Assembly (NCBI RefSeq): GCF_004329815.1
Contig: NZ_SJPE01000001.1
Location: 363,733-427,732 of the forward strand
Direction: 5' to 3'
Origin: Flavobacterium silvisoli
GTDB taxonomy: Bacteria > Bacteroidota > Bacteroidia > Flavobacteriales > Flavobacteriaceae
Length of the DNA stretch: 64,000 nucleotides
The notes beneath the pieces were generated by a model. The model ran no database searches. It saw only the letters and a program-made list of their open reading frames with translations, and was not told where the DNA came from. Position 1 is the first letter of the stretch. Each line of letters opens with the position of its first letter. The translations under genes and the position numbers were made by a program. Positions 26,934 to 35,995 of the stretch are shown here, in pieces.

Positions 26934-27554
26934 ATGAATTTAAGCAAAGACGAAATCCGGTTTATCGATACTTATCTTTTGAGTAACGATGTTGTTTATA
27001 CTGACATTCGCCAGGAAATGGTAGACCATATTGCGACTGCTGTAGAAGAGAAAATGTCAACCGGCCAAAATGAATTTTATCCTGCTTTCAAGGAATACAT
27101 GATACTGAACAAAAAAGCAATCCTGAAAAACAACAAAAAACAATGGAGTTTTTCTTGGGAGGTGGTTCGGCAATTTTTGTTGTTTTTGTTCAAACCCTCT
27201 ATGTTGTTTTTTGGAATATTGTTGTTTTTCTTTTTCAAAAAGGTTGATGTCAATCCTTATTTTTCCGAGAGCTTTACGGTAAATAATTTATTCTTTGTGT
27301 TGGTCATTACGCTTGCTTTGTTTCAAACGGGTTATGTCAGATGGTACCTCAAAAAAAGGTTTTACGCCGTAGAAAAAGCAGGAAATATTTTGATGATTCT
27401 TTATCAGTTGCAGCTGTTCTTTTTACCTATTTTCGGAAAAGAAAACGTCTCGGTTTACACGTTGACATTGTTCACATTTTTGTTTACCGGTTATGGAGTT
27501 TACTTTTTGAAAGAAATTATAAAATTCAACCGCCACCGATTAAACTACATATAA
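26934..27554 (+). CDS. PadR-operon membrane protein, paralogue 2
   Basis: A 206-aa protein with N-terminal YTDIRQEMVDHIATAVEEK and about four membrane helices after residue 85, the same architecture as its neighbours. Outside the motif the sequence diverges strongly. It lies 19 bases after paralogue 1 and 3 bases before paralogue 3. Function unknown. Confidence 0.75.
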   Translation: MNLSKDEIRFIDTYLLSNDVVYTDIRQEMVDHIATAVEEKMSTGQNEFYPAFKEYMILNKKAILKNNKKQWSFSWEVVRQFLLFLFKPSMLFFGILLFFFFKKVDVNPYFSESFTVNNLFFVLVITLALFQTGYVRWYLKKRFYAVEKAGNILMILYQLQLFFLPIFGKENVSVYTLTLFTFLFTGYGVYFLKEIIKFNRHRLNYI

Positions 27555-27557
27555 CTT

Positions 27558-28256
27558 ATGAAGGTAACCGCCGAACAAATCGAAAAGCTCTATGTTTTTA
27601 CGCGCCAGCACTATGTGGAATACTACGATTTACAAACCGAACTGGTAGACCATTTGGCGAACGCTATAGAAGAGCAATGGGAAACCAATCCGAAACTCAC
27701 GTTTGAAGAAGCCTTGCAAATAGAGTTCAAAAAGTTTGGCGTTTTCGGGTTTATGGATGTGGTGGATAAACGTAAAGGGGCACTTAGCAGCAAATACAAC
27801 AAATTGGTTTGGAACGAGCTCAAAACCTTTTTCCGCTTGCCCAAAATTATCGGAACGTTGGCGGCTATCGGTATTGTTTTTTACCTGTTGAAGTTCCTCC
27901 AACAAGACGTTTTAATTGTGCAAATGACATTTGTAGTTTTGGCAGTTTCTTTTTTTGTTGGGATTTTTTGGTTGTCTAGAAAAAATAAAAAAAATCACAA
28001 AAAAACCGGTAAAAAATGGCTGCTCAAAGAAATCATTTTTGGATATGGTTCCTTTACAGGATTAATGAATTTACCGATCCAAATTGCCCTTCATATTAAA
28101 GGCGAAAACTACAACGATTGGGCATTGTTATTAGTGAGTTTTCTTTTGATTATTATGGCTTTAGGCGAATATATTGTATTAGTTTTAATTCCTTCCAAAG
28201 CTGAAGAATACCTCAGAGAAACTTATCCCGAATACGAGTTGATAGAAAATATGTAA
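27558..28256 (+). CDS. PadR-operon membrane protein, paralogue 3
   Basis: A 232-aa protein with N-terminal YYDLQTELVDHLANAIEEQ and a longer linker (FEEALQIEFKKFGVFGFMDVVDKR). Four membrane helices lie at about residues 98-115, 121-140, 160-175 and 185-210. It is the most divergent copy and has a basic patch after helix 2. It precedes the ABC permease by 47 bases. Function unknown. Confidence 0.75.
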   Translation: MKVTAEQIEKLYVFTRQHYVEYYDLQTELVDHLANAIEEQWETNPKLTFEEALQIEFKKFGVFGFMDVVDKRKGALSSKYNKLVWNELKTFFRLPKIIGTLAAIGIVFYLLKFLQQDVLIVQMTFVVLAVSFFVGIFWLSRKNKKNHKKTGKKWLLKEIIFGYGSFTGLMNLPIQIALHIKGENYNDWALLLVSFLLIIMALGEYIVLVLIPSKAEEYLRETYPEYELIENM

Positions 28257-28303
28257 CATTTTCCTATATTTAAAAACTAATTCGAAAACCTAAACCAACA
28301 ACC

Positions 28304-29770
28304 ATGTTCAAACATTTTATCCGGCTCGAATGGAAATCATTCCTACGCTCTGCTTCCTTCGGGACTAATTTGGTGCTGAAAATCATTATGGGATTAGCCG
28401 CATTGTATTTCATTGCTTGCTTTGCTATTCTGGGTACGGCCGTTTATTTCATTTTAAAAGAAGAAGGACTCGAACCGCTTTCAACGGTGAATACCTATCT
28501 CATTTACTATTTGGTAGGCGATTTGGTGATTCGCTTTTTTCTGCAAAAGATGCCGGTTACGAATATCAAACCGTTGCTCACCTTACCCATAAAACGCAAT
28601 ACAATAGTTCACTATTCGTTGGGTAAAACAAGTATTTCTTTTTTCAATATCATCCACGCTTTTTTCTTTCTGCCTTTTACGGTGGTTTTATTGATGCACG
28701 ATTACGGTTTTCAGGCAGTACTTTGGCACTTGGGCATGATGGCGCTTATTTTTACCAATAACTTTATTAACGTTTTACTCAATAATAAAAACAGTGTTTT
28801 TTACCCTATGTTGATTGCGGTAGTGTCATTGGGCTTGGCTCAGTATTACCATCTTTTTACCATTACCGATTATACCCAACCATTTTTCCAGTCTTTTTAC
28901 AATACGAATTACGGTTTTGCAGCTCCGCTGCTTTTAGGCATATTGGTTTACTATTTTTCGTTTGCCTATTTCAAAAGCAATTTGAATTTAGACACCGGTT
29001 TGGCCAAAAAAAGTGCTGAAGCCAAAACAGAAGATTACACGTGGCTGAACCAATTCGGCACGTTGGGAACCTTTCTGAAAAACGATATCAAACTGTTGAG
29101 AAGAAACAAGCGTTCCCGAACAACAGTAATTATGAGTTTCCTGTTTATTTTCTACGGATTATTGTTTTTCACTAATTCGATTGAAGCTTATCAAAACCCA
29201 ATGATGCAGGTGTTTGCCGGAATCTTTGTTTCGGGCGGATTTCTATTCACCTTCGGGCAGTTTGTGCCAAGTTGGGACAGTGCTTATTACCAGTTAATGA
29301 TGAGTCAGAACATCAGCTACCGCCAATACCTTACCTCCAAATGGTGGCTGATGGTTATTGGAACCGTTATTGCTACCATCATCGCTTCATTTTATCTCTA
29401 TTTTGGATGGCAAACCTATATGCTGATAGTGGTGGGAGCCATTTACAACATTGGGGTTAATTCACATTTAGTAATGCTCGGCGGTGCCTACGTAAAAACG
29501 CCAATCGATTTGACCATGGCCAATAAAGCTTTTGGCGACAAACAAGCATTCAATATAAAAACCATGCTGATTTCACTGCCTAAATTATTAGTGCCGATGT
29601 TGTTATATGCTTTAGGATATTATGTCCATTCGGCCAATTTAGGATTTCTGTTAGTGGCCTTGGCCGGAGTGTTGGGCTTTGCTTTAAGAGACAAAGTATT
29701 TACCAAAATAGAGAAGATTTACAAAACCGAAAAATACGCCACCATTGCGGCCTACAAACAAAAAAATTAA
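28304..29770 (+). CDS. DUF5687 ABC-type permease
   Basis: A 488-aa polytopic membrane protein with about 10-12 helices, opening MFKHFIRLEWKSFLRSASFG as in DUF5687 proteins. A cytosolic loop with the basic stretch IKLLRRNKRSRTT follows the sixth helix. The ATPase gene starts 12 bases downstream, so the two probably form an ABC-2-like exporter in the inner membrane. The substrate is unknown. Confidence 0.8.
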   Translation: MFKHFIRLEWKSFLRSASFGTNLVLKIIMGLAALYFIACFAILGTAVYFILKEEGLEPLSTVNTYLIYYLVGDLVIRFFLQKMPVTNIKPLLTLPIKRNTIVHYSLGKTSISFFNIIHAFFFLPFTVVLLMHDYGFQAVLWHLGMMALIFTNNFINVLLNNKNSVFYPMLIAVVSLGLAQYYHLFTITDYTQPFFQSFYNTNYGFAAPLLLGILVYYFSFAYFKSNLNLDTGLAKKSAEAKTEDYTWLNQFGTLGTFLKNDIKLLRRNKRSRTTVIMSFLFIFYGLLFFTNSIEAYQNPMMQVFAGIFVSGGFLFTFGQFVPSWDSAYYQLMMSQNISYRQYLTSKWWLMVIGTVIATIIASFYLYFGWQTYMLIVVGAIYNIGVNSHLVMLGGAYVKTPIDLTMANKAFGDKQAFNIKTMLISLPKLLVPMLLYALGYYVHSANLGFLLVALAGVLGFALRDKVFTKIEKIYKTEKYATIAAYKQKN

Positions 29771-29782
29771 ATCATAAAAACC

Positions 29783-30481
29783 ATGATACAAGTAACCAAT
29801 TTAACCAAAAGATATAACGCCGGAACTTTAGTTTTAAACATGCCAAACCTCGAAATCCCAAAAGGACAAAGTTTCGGCTTGGTAGGCAACAACGGTGCCG
29901 GTAAAACTACTTTTTTCAGCTTGCTGTTAGACCTGATTCAACCGAGTTCCGGACATATAATCAACAATGGTGTACAAGTAAATACCAGCGAAAACTGGAA
30001 ACCATTTACTGCTGCTTTTATCGATGAGAGTTTTTTGATAGGGTATTTAACGGCCGAGGAATATTTTTATTTCATCGGAGATTTACGCGGTCAGAACAAA
30101 GCCGATGTGGATGCTTTACTGCAAAAACACGAAGAGTTTTTTAACGGAGAAATTCTCAATAGTAAAAAATACCTGCGCGATTTATCCAAAGGAAATATGA
30201 AAAAAGTTGGTATTGTTGCCGCGCTCATTGGCAATCCCGAAGTAATTATTTTGGATGAACCTTTTGCTAATTTAGACCCAACAACGGTAAATCGCCTGAA
30301 AAAAATCATCAAAGAATTGGCCGAGGATCCTAACGTAACGGTATTGGTTTCGAGCCACGATTTAGTACATACTGTTGAGGTTTGCGACCGAATTGTAGCC
30401 TTGCATTTAGGCGAAGTGGTCAAAGACATTCAAACCTCACCCGAAACTTTAAAAGAGCTCGAGGCATTTTTTGCAGTGTAA
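29783..30481 (+). CDS. ABC transporter ATP-binding protein
   Basis: A 232-aa nucleotide-binding domain: Walker A GLVGNNGAGKTT (about residues 32-43), signature LSKGNMKK (about 135), Walker B VIILDEPF and a switch His in VSSHD. It energises the DUF5687 permease immediately upstream. No D-loop or signature defects are seen. It is the last gene of the PadR operon. Confidence 0.93.
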   Translation: MIQVTNLTKRYNAGTLVLNMPNLEIPKGQSFGLVGNNGAGKTTFFSLLLDLIQPSSGHIINNGVQVNTSENWKPFTAAFIDESFLIGYLTAEEYFYFIGDLRGQNKADVDALLQKHEEFFNGEILNSKKYLRDLSKGNMKKVGIVAALIGNPEVIILDEPFANLDPTTVNRLKKIIKELAEDPNVTVLVSSHDLVHTVEVCDRIVALHLGEVVKDIQTSPETLKELEAFFAV

Positions 30482-30569
30482 TTTTTTGCCATATCAAAAA
30501 GAAACGTATTTTTACCAGTCAGTTATACTATTTATCGCTTTTTTGCGTTATAACAAAATACGTTTTGCT

Positions 30570-33410
30570 TTGAAAACCAATACACTCAAATACTTTATCT
30601 GTTCCGGAATGCTTGTTTTTTTGATAGCTTGTTCTACCAAAAAAAATACCTTCCTGTCCAGAAATTCACATGCGCTTAGTACGAAATACAATATTCTATA
30701 TAACGGTGGAATTGCTTTAGATAAAGGGATTCAGGATGTGGTATTGCAAAACAGAGACAATTTTTGGGAGAGACTACCGGTAGAACGAATGCAGGTTTCC
30801 GATGAAAACAGAATGCCCGGCGATGTTAAGAATCCCAATTTTGACCGAGCCGAAACCAAAGCCACCAAAGCCATTCAAAAGCATTCCATGAATATTCAGG
30901 GTTCAGAAAAAAACCCTCAAATGGACGAAGCGCATTTGATGTTGGGTAAAGCCCGTTACTACGACCAACGTTTTGTTCCCGCCTTGGAGGCCTTCAATTA
31001 TGTGTTGTACAAATATCCAAACAGCGACAAAATTTATGAAGTAAAAATTTGGAGGGAAAAGACCAACATGCGTCTGGAAAATGATGCCTTGGCAGTAAAC
31101 AACCTTCGAAAACTACTCAAGGAAATCCATTTTAAAGATCAGATTTTTGCTGACGCTAATGCTACTTTAGCACAAGCCTTTTTGAATTTGGAAGAGAAAG
31201 ACAGTGCCATTGCCAAAATTAAAATCGCTACCGAATTCACCAAATCTAACGAAGAAAAAGCGCGCTACCGATTTATTTTAGCACAACTATACGAAGAGTT
31301 GGGATACAAAGACAGTGCTTATGCGACGTATCAATCAGTCATAGACATGCACCGAAAATCGGCCCGACAATATGTAATCCATGCTCATATCAGACAATCC
31401 AGCCAGTTTGATTTTGCCAAAGGAGACACTATTGCTTTTCTGAAAAAATACAATGACTTGTTGGAAGACAGAGAAAACCGACCTTATTTGGATGCATTAA
31501 ACCACCAAATGGGATTGTTTTATGATAAACAGAAAAACTACACTCAGGCCAAAAAATATTACAACATTTCCCTTAAGAAAAAAACTCAGGACACTTATCT
31601 GATTGCTTCCAATTACAGGAATTTGGCAGACATCTATTTTAACTCGGCAAAATACGCGACCGCTGGAAAATATTACGATAGTACATTAGTACAACTCAAG
31701 CCGAGAACCCGCGAATTCAATTTGATTAAAAAGAAAAGAGAAAATCTGGAAGACGTTATCAAATATGAAGGTATAGCTGTTCGCAATGACAGCATTATTT
31801 CGGTTTACAATATGTCGGAAAACGACAAAAAGGCTTATTTCGAAAAGTATATTGAAAAACTGAAAGATCAGGAAAAAGCGGCTCAAAAACTGGCGGACAA
31901 AGCCGCAATCATAAAAGAAAACCAGGAAAGAGACGGTGGAATGATGAGTCCGGACGGCAAAACCAACAGGATGATGCCGCCGTCAAAAGGACCCGATTTA
32001 GCTGCCGCCGGAAGCACTTTTTACTTTTACAATCCGGCTACTGTGGCTTACGGTAAAAAAGAATTCATCAGAATATGGGGCAAAAGAACGCTGAAAGACA
32101 ACTGGAGGGTAGCATCAGTAGCAGATAAAGACAGCGACAAAGAAGCCGACAAGGATAAAGATACAGTAGAAAAAAATGCTGAAAACACCGATGGAGTTGC
32201 GCCTGTTGATGAAAAATTCACCCCCGATTTTTACATCAAACAATTGCCAACGTCAACGGTAGTGATTGATAGTTTGGCTAAAGAAAGAAACTTTGCTTAC
32301 TACCAATTGGGCGTCATATATAAGGAAAAATTCAAAGAAAATCAGTTGGCGGTCAACAAGTTCGAGCAACTGCTCAAAAACAAACCGGAAGAAAGATTGG
32401 TATTGCCTTCTATGTATAATTTGTACAAATTGTATCAACTATCAGATTCGTCCAAAGCGGAAGCAATGAAAGCCCAAATCATCGCACAATATCCTGATTC
32501 GAGATACGCACAGATTTTGCTGAATCCTTCGGGTGAAATCGACAAATCGAATGATTCGCCGAGTGCCGTTTATGAAAGTATTTACAAGCAGTACCAAAAC
32601 GGAGAATACAAAACCGTTTTAATCGCTACCGAAAAAGCCATAGAACGCTACACCGGAGAAGAAATTGTGCCGAAATTTGAATTGTTAAAAGCTCAAGTAA
32701 TAGGAAAACTAGGTGGTTTGTCGGAGTACAGCAAAGCCTTGAATTTTGTTGCTCTGAATTATCCAAACAGCGAAGAAGGCAAAAGAGCCGAAAAATTATT
32801 GTCGGTAGATTTGCCAAAACTGGAAGCTCTGCAGTTATCGTCTGGCGATTCTAAAAATTGGAAGATACTATACAAATCTAAAGATTTTGAAGATAAAAAT
32901 ACCAAGACATTAATCGAAAAAATCAATAAATTTATAAAAGACAGGGATTTAAAAAGATTAACTTTGTCTAAGGATATTTATACCATGACCGACAATTTTG
33001 TTGTGATTCACGGAATAACTTCCAAAGATTTGGCTACCGGAATCACCTCAATTTTGAAAGAGTTCAAAGAGTATAAAGTTCCGGATACCCCGATAATTAT
33101 ATCGGCCGAGAACTATACTATTGTTCAAATTAAAAAGAATTTGGAGGATTATTTGGCAGGCAAACTCGTAGACAATCCGGAACAACCTAACTGGGACGGA
33201 ACGTTTGAAAGAGCTCCTGAACCAAAACAACCGAAACCACAGCCTAAACAACAAGTGACTGAAGACCAACCGGAAGGCTCAGATCAAATAGAAGAGCCTA
33301 AAAACTTTAAAAATCCGAAATCGCCGGAAGGACAAGGGCCAACAAAAGCCCAGCAAAAAGCCCAAGGTTTGCCACCGGCACCTCAAATGGAACCAAACCG
33401 AAAAGGATAA
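30570..33410 (+). CDS. sprE: T9SS TPR lipoprotein SprE/PorW
   Basis: About 946 aa from TTG 30570, which gives a clean lipoprotein signal (MLVFLIAC, Cys21); the frame is open further to 30471 but those residues overlap the ABC gene. Several TPR-like repeats fill residues 110-400, then a Lys/Asp-rich linker (DKDSDKEADKDKD), more TPR-like repeats and a Pro/Gln-rich tail. The opening STKKNTFLSRNSHALSTKYN matches SprE/PorW, a periplasmic lipoprotein needed for T9SS and gliding. Location next to a bactofilin and the ATP synthase genes fits Flavobacterium gene order as I recall it. Confidence 0.82.
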   Translation: MKTNTLKYFICSGMLVFLIACSTKKNTFLSRNSHALSTKYNILYNGGIALDKGIQDVVLQNRDNFWERLPVERMQVSDENRMPGDVKNPNFDRAETKATKAIQKHSMNIQGSEKNPQMDEAHLMLGKARYYDQRFVPALEAFNYVLYKYPNSDKIYEVKIWREKTNMRLENDALAVNNLRKLLKEIHFKDQIFADANATLAQAFLNLEEKDSAIAKIKIATEFTKSNEEKARYRFILAQLYEELGYKDSAYATYQSVIDMHRKSARQYVIHAHIRQSSQFDFAKGDTIAFLKKYNDLLEDRENRPYLDALNHQMGLFYDKQKNYTQAKKYYNISLKKKTQDTYLIASNYRNLADIYFNSAKYATAGKYYDSTLVQLKPRTREFNLIKKKRENLEDVIKYEGIAVRNDSIISVYNMSENDKKAYFEKYIEKLKDQEKAAQKLADKAAIIKENQERDGGMMSPDGKTNRMMPPSKGPDLAAAGSTFYFYNPATVAYGKKEFIRIWGKRTLKDNWRVASVADKDSDKEADKDKDTVEKNAENTDGVAPVDEKFTPDFYIKQLPTSTVVIDSLAKERNFAYYQLGVIYKEKFKENQLAVNKFEQLLKNKPEERLVLPSMYNLYKLYQLSDSSKAEAMKAQIIAQYPDSRYAQILLNPSGEIDKSNDSPSAVYESIYKQYQNGEYKTVLIATEKAIERYTGEEIVPKFELLKAQVIGKLGGLSEYSKALNFVALNYPNSEEGKRAEKLLSVDLPKLEALQLSSGDSKNWKILYKSKDFEDKNTKTLIEKINKFIKDRDLKRLTLSKDIYTMTDNFVVIHGITSKDLATGITSILKEFKEYKVPDTPIIISAENYTIVQIKKNLEDYLAGKLVDNPEQPNWDGTFERAPEPKQPKPQPKQQVTEDQPEGSDQIEEPKNFKNPKSPEGQGPTKAQQKAQGLPPAPQMEPNRKG

Positions 33411-33414
33411 GATT

Positions 33415-33819
33415 ATGTTTGAAAAAAGTCCGAAATCGTATACCGATCTCTTGGGTAAAACCAATAGAATAGTCGAAGGAACTACCATCAATGGCGATAT
33501 TTTTTCACCGGCTGATTTTCGTTTAGACGGTCATTTGGTAGGAAATTTTCAATCTAAAGGCAAAATTGTGATAGGCCCGGCGGCCAGTGTCAAAGGCGAC
33601 ATCGTTTGCAAAAATGCGGATATCGAAGGCAGATTTGAAGGAAAGATACAAGTACAGGAAATCCTGAATATTAAATCTAAATCGCACATAAAAGGTGAAG
33701 TCATTTGCGGGAAACTATCCGTAGAACCCGGAGCCGAATTCAGTGCTACTTGTGTCATGAAACCTCATGTAAAAAATTTGCCGGCTAATGGACAATCTAC
33801 CGAAGAAAAAACAGCCTAA
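33415..33819 (+). CDS. bactofilin family cytoskeletal protein
   Basis: A 134-aa protein with the bactofilin core from about residue 20: TTINGDIFSPADFRLDGHLVGNF, then KGDIVCKNADIEGRFEG and HIKGEVICGKLSVEPGA, a right-handed beta-helix. It polymerises without nucleotides and usually organises the cell envelope. It starts 4 bases after sprE, and its last 32 bases overlap the atpZ start. Confidence 0.92.
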   Translation: MFEKSPKSYTDLLGKTNRIVEGTTINGDIFSPADFRLDGHLVGNFQSKGKIVIGPAASVKGDIVCKNADIEGRFEGKIQVQEILNIKSKSHIKGEVICGKLSVEPGAEFSATCVMKPHVKNLPANGQSTEEKTA

Positions 33820-34015
33820 CAAATGGCTGACTTTAATCAGCATTCCAACTCAAATGGGTGTGATTGTTTTTCTTTTTGCTTACTTTGGGCAATGGCTTGA
33901 TGCAAAATATCCTAATGAGAAAAACTGGTACGTAAAGATTATGGTACTGGTAGGCGTTGCCATTGCTTTTTACAACATCAACCGCCAATTGAAAGAAATC
34001 AATAAAAATGAATAA
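33788..34015 (+). CDS. atpZ: AtpZ/AtpI family ATP synthase accessory protein
   Basis: A 75-aa protein with two membrane helices (LISIPTQMGVIVFLFAYFG and IMVLVGVAIAFYNI) and the GQWLDAKYP loop typical of AtpZ/AtpI. These proteins assist c-ring assembly or magnesium uptake. The start lies inside the bactofilin gene and the end overlaps the next gene by 8 bases, so the three are translationally coupled. Confidence 0.85.
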   Translation: MDNLPKKKQPNKWLTLISIPTQMGVIVFLFAYFGQWLDAKYPNEKNWYVKIMVLVGVAIAFYNINRQLKEINKNE

Positions 34016-34418
34016 TTCCCCCTATTTTAAGCAGTTTTTGAAATCCGCAGCTTATCTTTTTATATGTTCAGGTATTGCTTTCAGTGTCAATTTTTTTGTG
34101 GTAACCAATTGTCTTTCCAAATCCGAATTGTCGCAATGGGTGTATTCAGTAACCACTTTATATAGCATCTTTTTTGTTTTTTCCCTCATCATTATGAGTG
34201 TATTGTCGTTTGTGAGAAAGAAGAATTTGGATTATGTAGGTTATACATTCTTGATTGCAACATCGCTAAAAATGACGATAGCTTATTTTTTATTCAGACC
34301 GATTTTGAAAGCAACTACCCATGAAGTTTCTGCGGAAAAAACAAACTTCTTTATTATTTTTATTTCTTTTTTGGCAATAGAAACACTTCTAACCATCAGA
34401 ATTTTAAATAATAAGTAA
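34008..34418 (+). CDS. DUF6168-like membrane protein (AtpI-position)
   Basis: A 136-aa protein with four predicted helices (about 14-34, 45-68, 80-96, 112-132). It sits where AtpI is found in other ATP synthase operons. I associate it with DUF6168, but that is from memory of family context. Function is inferred only from place. The start overlaps atpZ; a promoter element for atpB follows. Confidence 0.6.
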   Translation: MNNSPYFKQFLKSAAYLFICSGIAFSVNFFVVTNCLSKSELSQWVYSVTTLYSIFFVFSLIIMSVLSFVRKKNLDYVGYTFLIATSLKMTIAYFLFRPILKATTHEVSAEKTNFFIIFISFLAIETLLTIRILNNK

Positions 34419-34488
34419 TAAATGAAATAAAAAACGACAGTTCTGTCAAAAAAACAAAACTTATACTTTTTCATATTAATTAAAATTG

Positions 34489-34496
34489 TACTTTTG
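34489..34496 (+). promoter_or_regulatory. -7 element TActTTTG for atpB
   Basis: An exact TAnnTTTG match, 40 bases before the atpB ATG, at the end of an AT-rich gap of 118 bases. It may be the main promoter of the atpBEFHAG run. Confidence 0.6.
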
Positions 34497-34536
34497 CGCC
34501 AAATTTGAAGAAATAAAATTTTAGATAAAATCAGAT

Positions 34537-35682
34537 ATGGTGATTTCAAAAAAACCACTCCATTTTATAGTTGCAGCTTTAGTAGCATTTTTACCTCTGG
34601 TTACCGTTGCAAATCCTGAAAGCGATTCAACCGCTGTTGCACACAATTCAGTAACTACTGAAACGGCAGCACACCACGAAGAAGAATCGAAAGATTTAAA
34701 AACCGAGATTAAAGAGTTTATCAATCATCACTTGCAAGATTCGTATGATTTTCATTTGTTTTCGTACGAAGATGATGCGAAAGTAGAACATCATATTGGT
34801 TTTCCGTTACCGGTTATTTTATGGGATAACGGTCTGCAATTGTTTTCTTCTTCTAAATTTCACCACGGAGAGAGTGCGGCAGAAAGCAATGGAAACTACT
34901 ACCGATTATTTCACGGAAAAATCTATAAAGTATCCAGTGCAGAGGGAGAAGTAACTGTTGATGAAAAACACCACGCTACTAACGAAAAACCACTTGACTT
35001 TTCAATCACCAAAAACGTCTTCATGATGTTGGTGGTTTCGTTAATCATGTTTTTCTTATTTACTAATTTGGCAAAATCATATGCTAAAAACGGAGGGATT
35101 GCAAAAGGCGCCGGACGTTTCTTTGAACCAATCATTCTTTACATCAGAGATGATATCGCTATTCCGAACATTGGCAAGAACTATAAAAAGTATATGAGTT
35201 ATTTGTTGACTATTTTCTTTTTTGTTTGGTTCTTAAACATCTTTGGTTTAACACCACTGGGAGTAAACGTTACCGGTAACATTGCCATCACCGGAGGTCT
35301 GGCTTTAGTGACCTATTTAATCACAACTTTCACAGCCAACAAAAATTACTGGGGACACATTTTTTGGATGCCGGGCGTTCCTGCACCTATGAAATTGGTT
35401 TTAGCACCTATTGAATTATTGGGAACCATAATCAAGCCTTTCTCATTGATGATTCGTCTTTACGCTAACATTGTGGCTGGCCACGTGGTTTTGATGAGCA
35501 TCATCGGTTTAATGTTTATTTTCAAAAACTGGATCGGAAGCAGCTTGTCTTTTGTCTTAGCTTTTGCCTTGTCATTATTGGAAATTTTAGTAGCCGCTTT
35601 ACAGGCATATATTTTCACTATGTTATCAGCACTTTATTTCGGTGCAGCCAATGAAGAACATCACCATGATGATCATCATTAA
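34537..35682 (+). CDS. atpB: F1Fo ATP synthase subunit a
   Basis: A 381-aa protein, longer than the roughly 270 aa typical of subunit a. About 160 N-terminal residues are extra: a signal-like segment (FIVAALVAFLPLVTVANP), then a His/Glu-rich periplasmic part. The conserved core holds PIELLGTIIKPFSLMIRLYANIVAGHVV with the essential Arg. The C-terminus is HHHDDHH. It forms the proton channel beside the c-ring. N-terminal extensions of this kind occur in Bacteroidota. Confidence 0.95.
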   Translation: MVISKKPLHFIVAALVAFLPLVTVANPESDSTAVAHNSVTTETAAHHEEESKDLKTEIKEFINHHLQDSYDFHLFSYEDDAKVEHHIGFPLPVILWDNGLQLFSSSKFHHGESAAESNGNYYRLFHGKIYKVSSAEGEVTVDEKHHATNEKPLDFSITKNVFMMLVVSLIMFFLFTNLAKSYAKNGGIAKGAGRFFEPIILYIRDDIAIPNIGKNYKKYMSYLLTIFFFVWFLNIFGLTPLGVNVTGNIAITGGLALVTYLITTFTANKNYWGHIFWMPGVPAPMKLVLAPIELLGTIIKPFSLMIRLYANIVAGHVVLMSIIGLMFIFKNWIGSSLSFVLAFALSLLEILVAALQAYIFTMLSALYFGAANEEHHHDDHH

Positions 35683-35715
35683 TAAATTGAATGTTTAATT
35701 AAATATATATACATT

Positions 35716-35907
35716 ATGCAAATTCCAACTATCGTAGGAGCAGGTTTAATCGTTATTGGTGCCGGTTTAGGTATCGGTAAAATTGGTGGTTCAGCAATGG
35801 ACGCTATTGCTCGTCAACCAGAAGCTTCAGGTAAAATCCAAACAGCTATGCTTATCGCTGCTGCTTTGATCGAAGGTATTGGTTTCGCTGCGTTATTCGC
35901 TGCTTAA
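35716..35907 (+). CDS. atpE: F1Fo ATP synthase subunit c
   Basis: A 63-aa two-helix hairpin: GAGLGIGKIGGSAMDAIARQPE with the RQP loop, then LIAAALIEGIGFAALFAA with the ion-binding Glu. No Ser/Thr follows the Glu, so the sodium signature is absent and proton coupling is inferred. A strong hairpin lies directly after the stop. Confidence 0.97.
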   Translation: MQIPTIVGAGLIVIGAGLGIGKIGGSAMDAIARQPEASGKIQTAMLIAAALIEGIGFAALFAA

Positions 35908-35921
35908 TCACAAAAAAACAG

Positions 35922-35957
35922 CAACAGTTGCAACGGTTGGTTGTAACTGTTGTTTTT
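35922..35957 (+). terminator. hairpin with T tract between atpE and atpF
   Basis: A 13-bp stem (35922-35934 with 35940-35952) with one G-T wobble, a 5-base loop and five T. It looks like an intrinsic terminator but lies inside the atp operon, so it probably causes partial termination or protects the atpE 3' end. Confidence 0.75.
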
Positions 35958-35995
35958 AAAAAAAAGAATTCTAGATCTGATTATTTATATACATA

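Noticed and set aside
27341..27706. 121-codon plus-strand frame bridging paralogues 2 and 3
   Set aside because: Out-of-frame overlap with two genes that share a conserved motif; composition is Arg-rich and not protein-like.
30471..30569. N-terminal extension of the SprE-like protein
   Set aside because: It overlaps the ABC ATPase gene and would bury the lipoprotein signal; TTG 30570 gives a proper lipobox.
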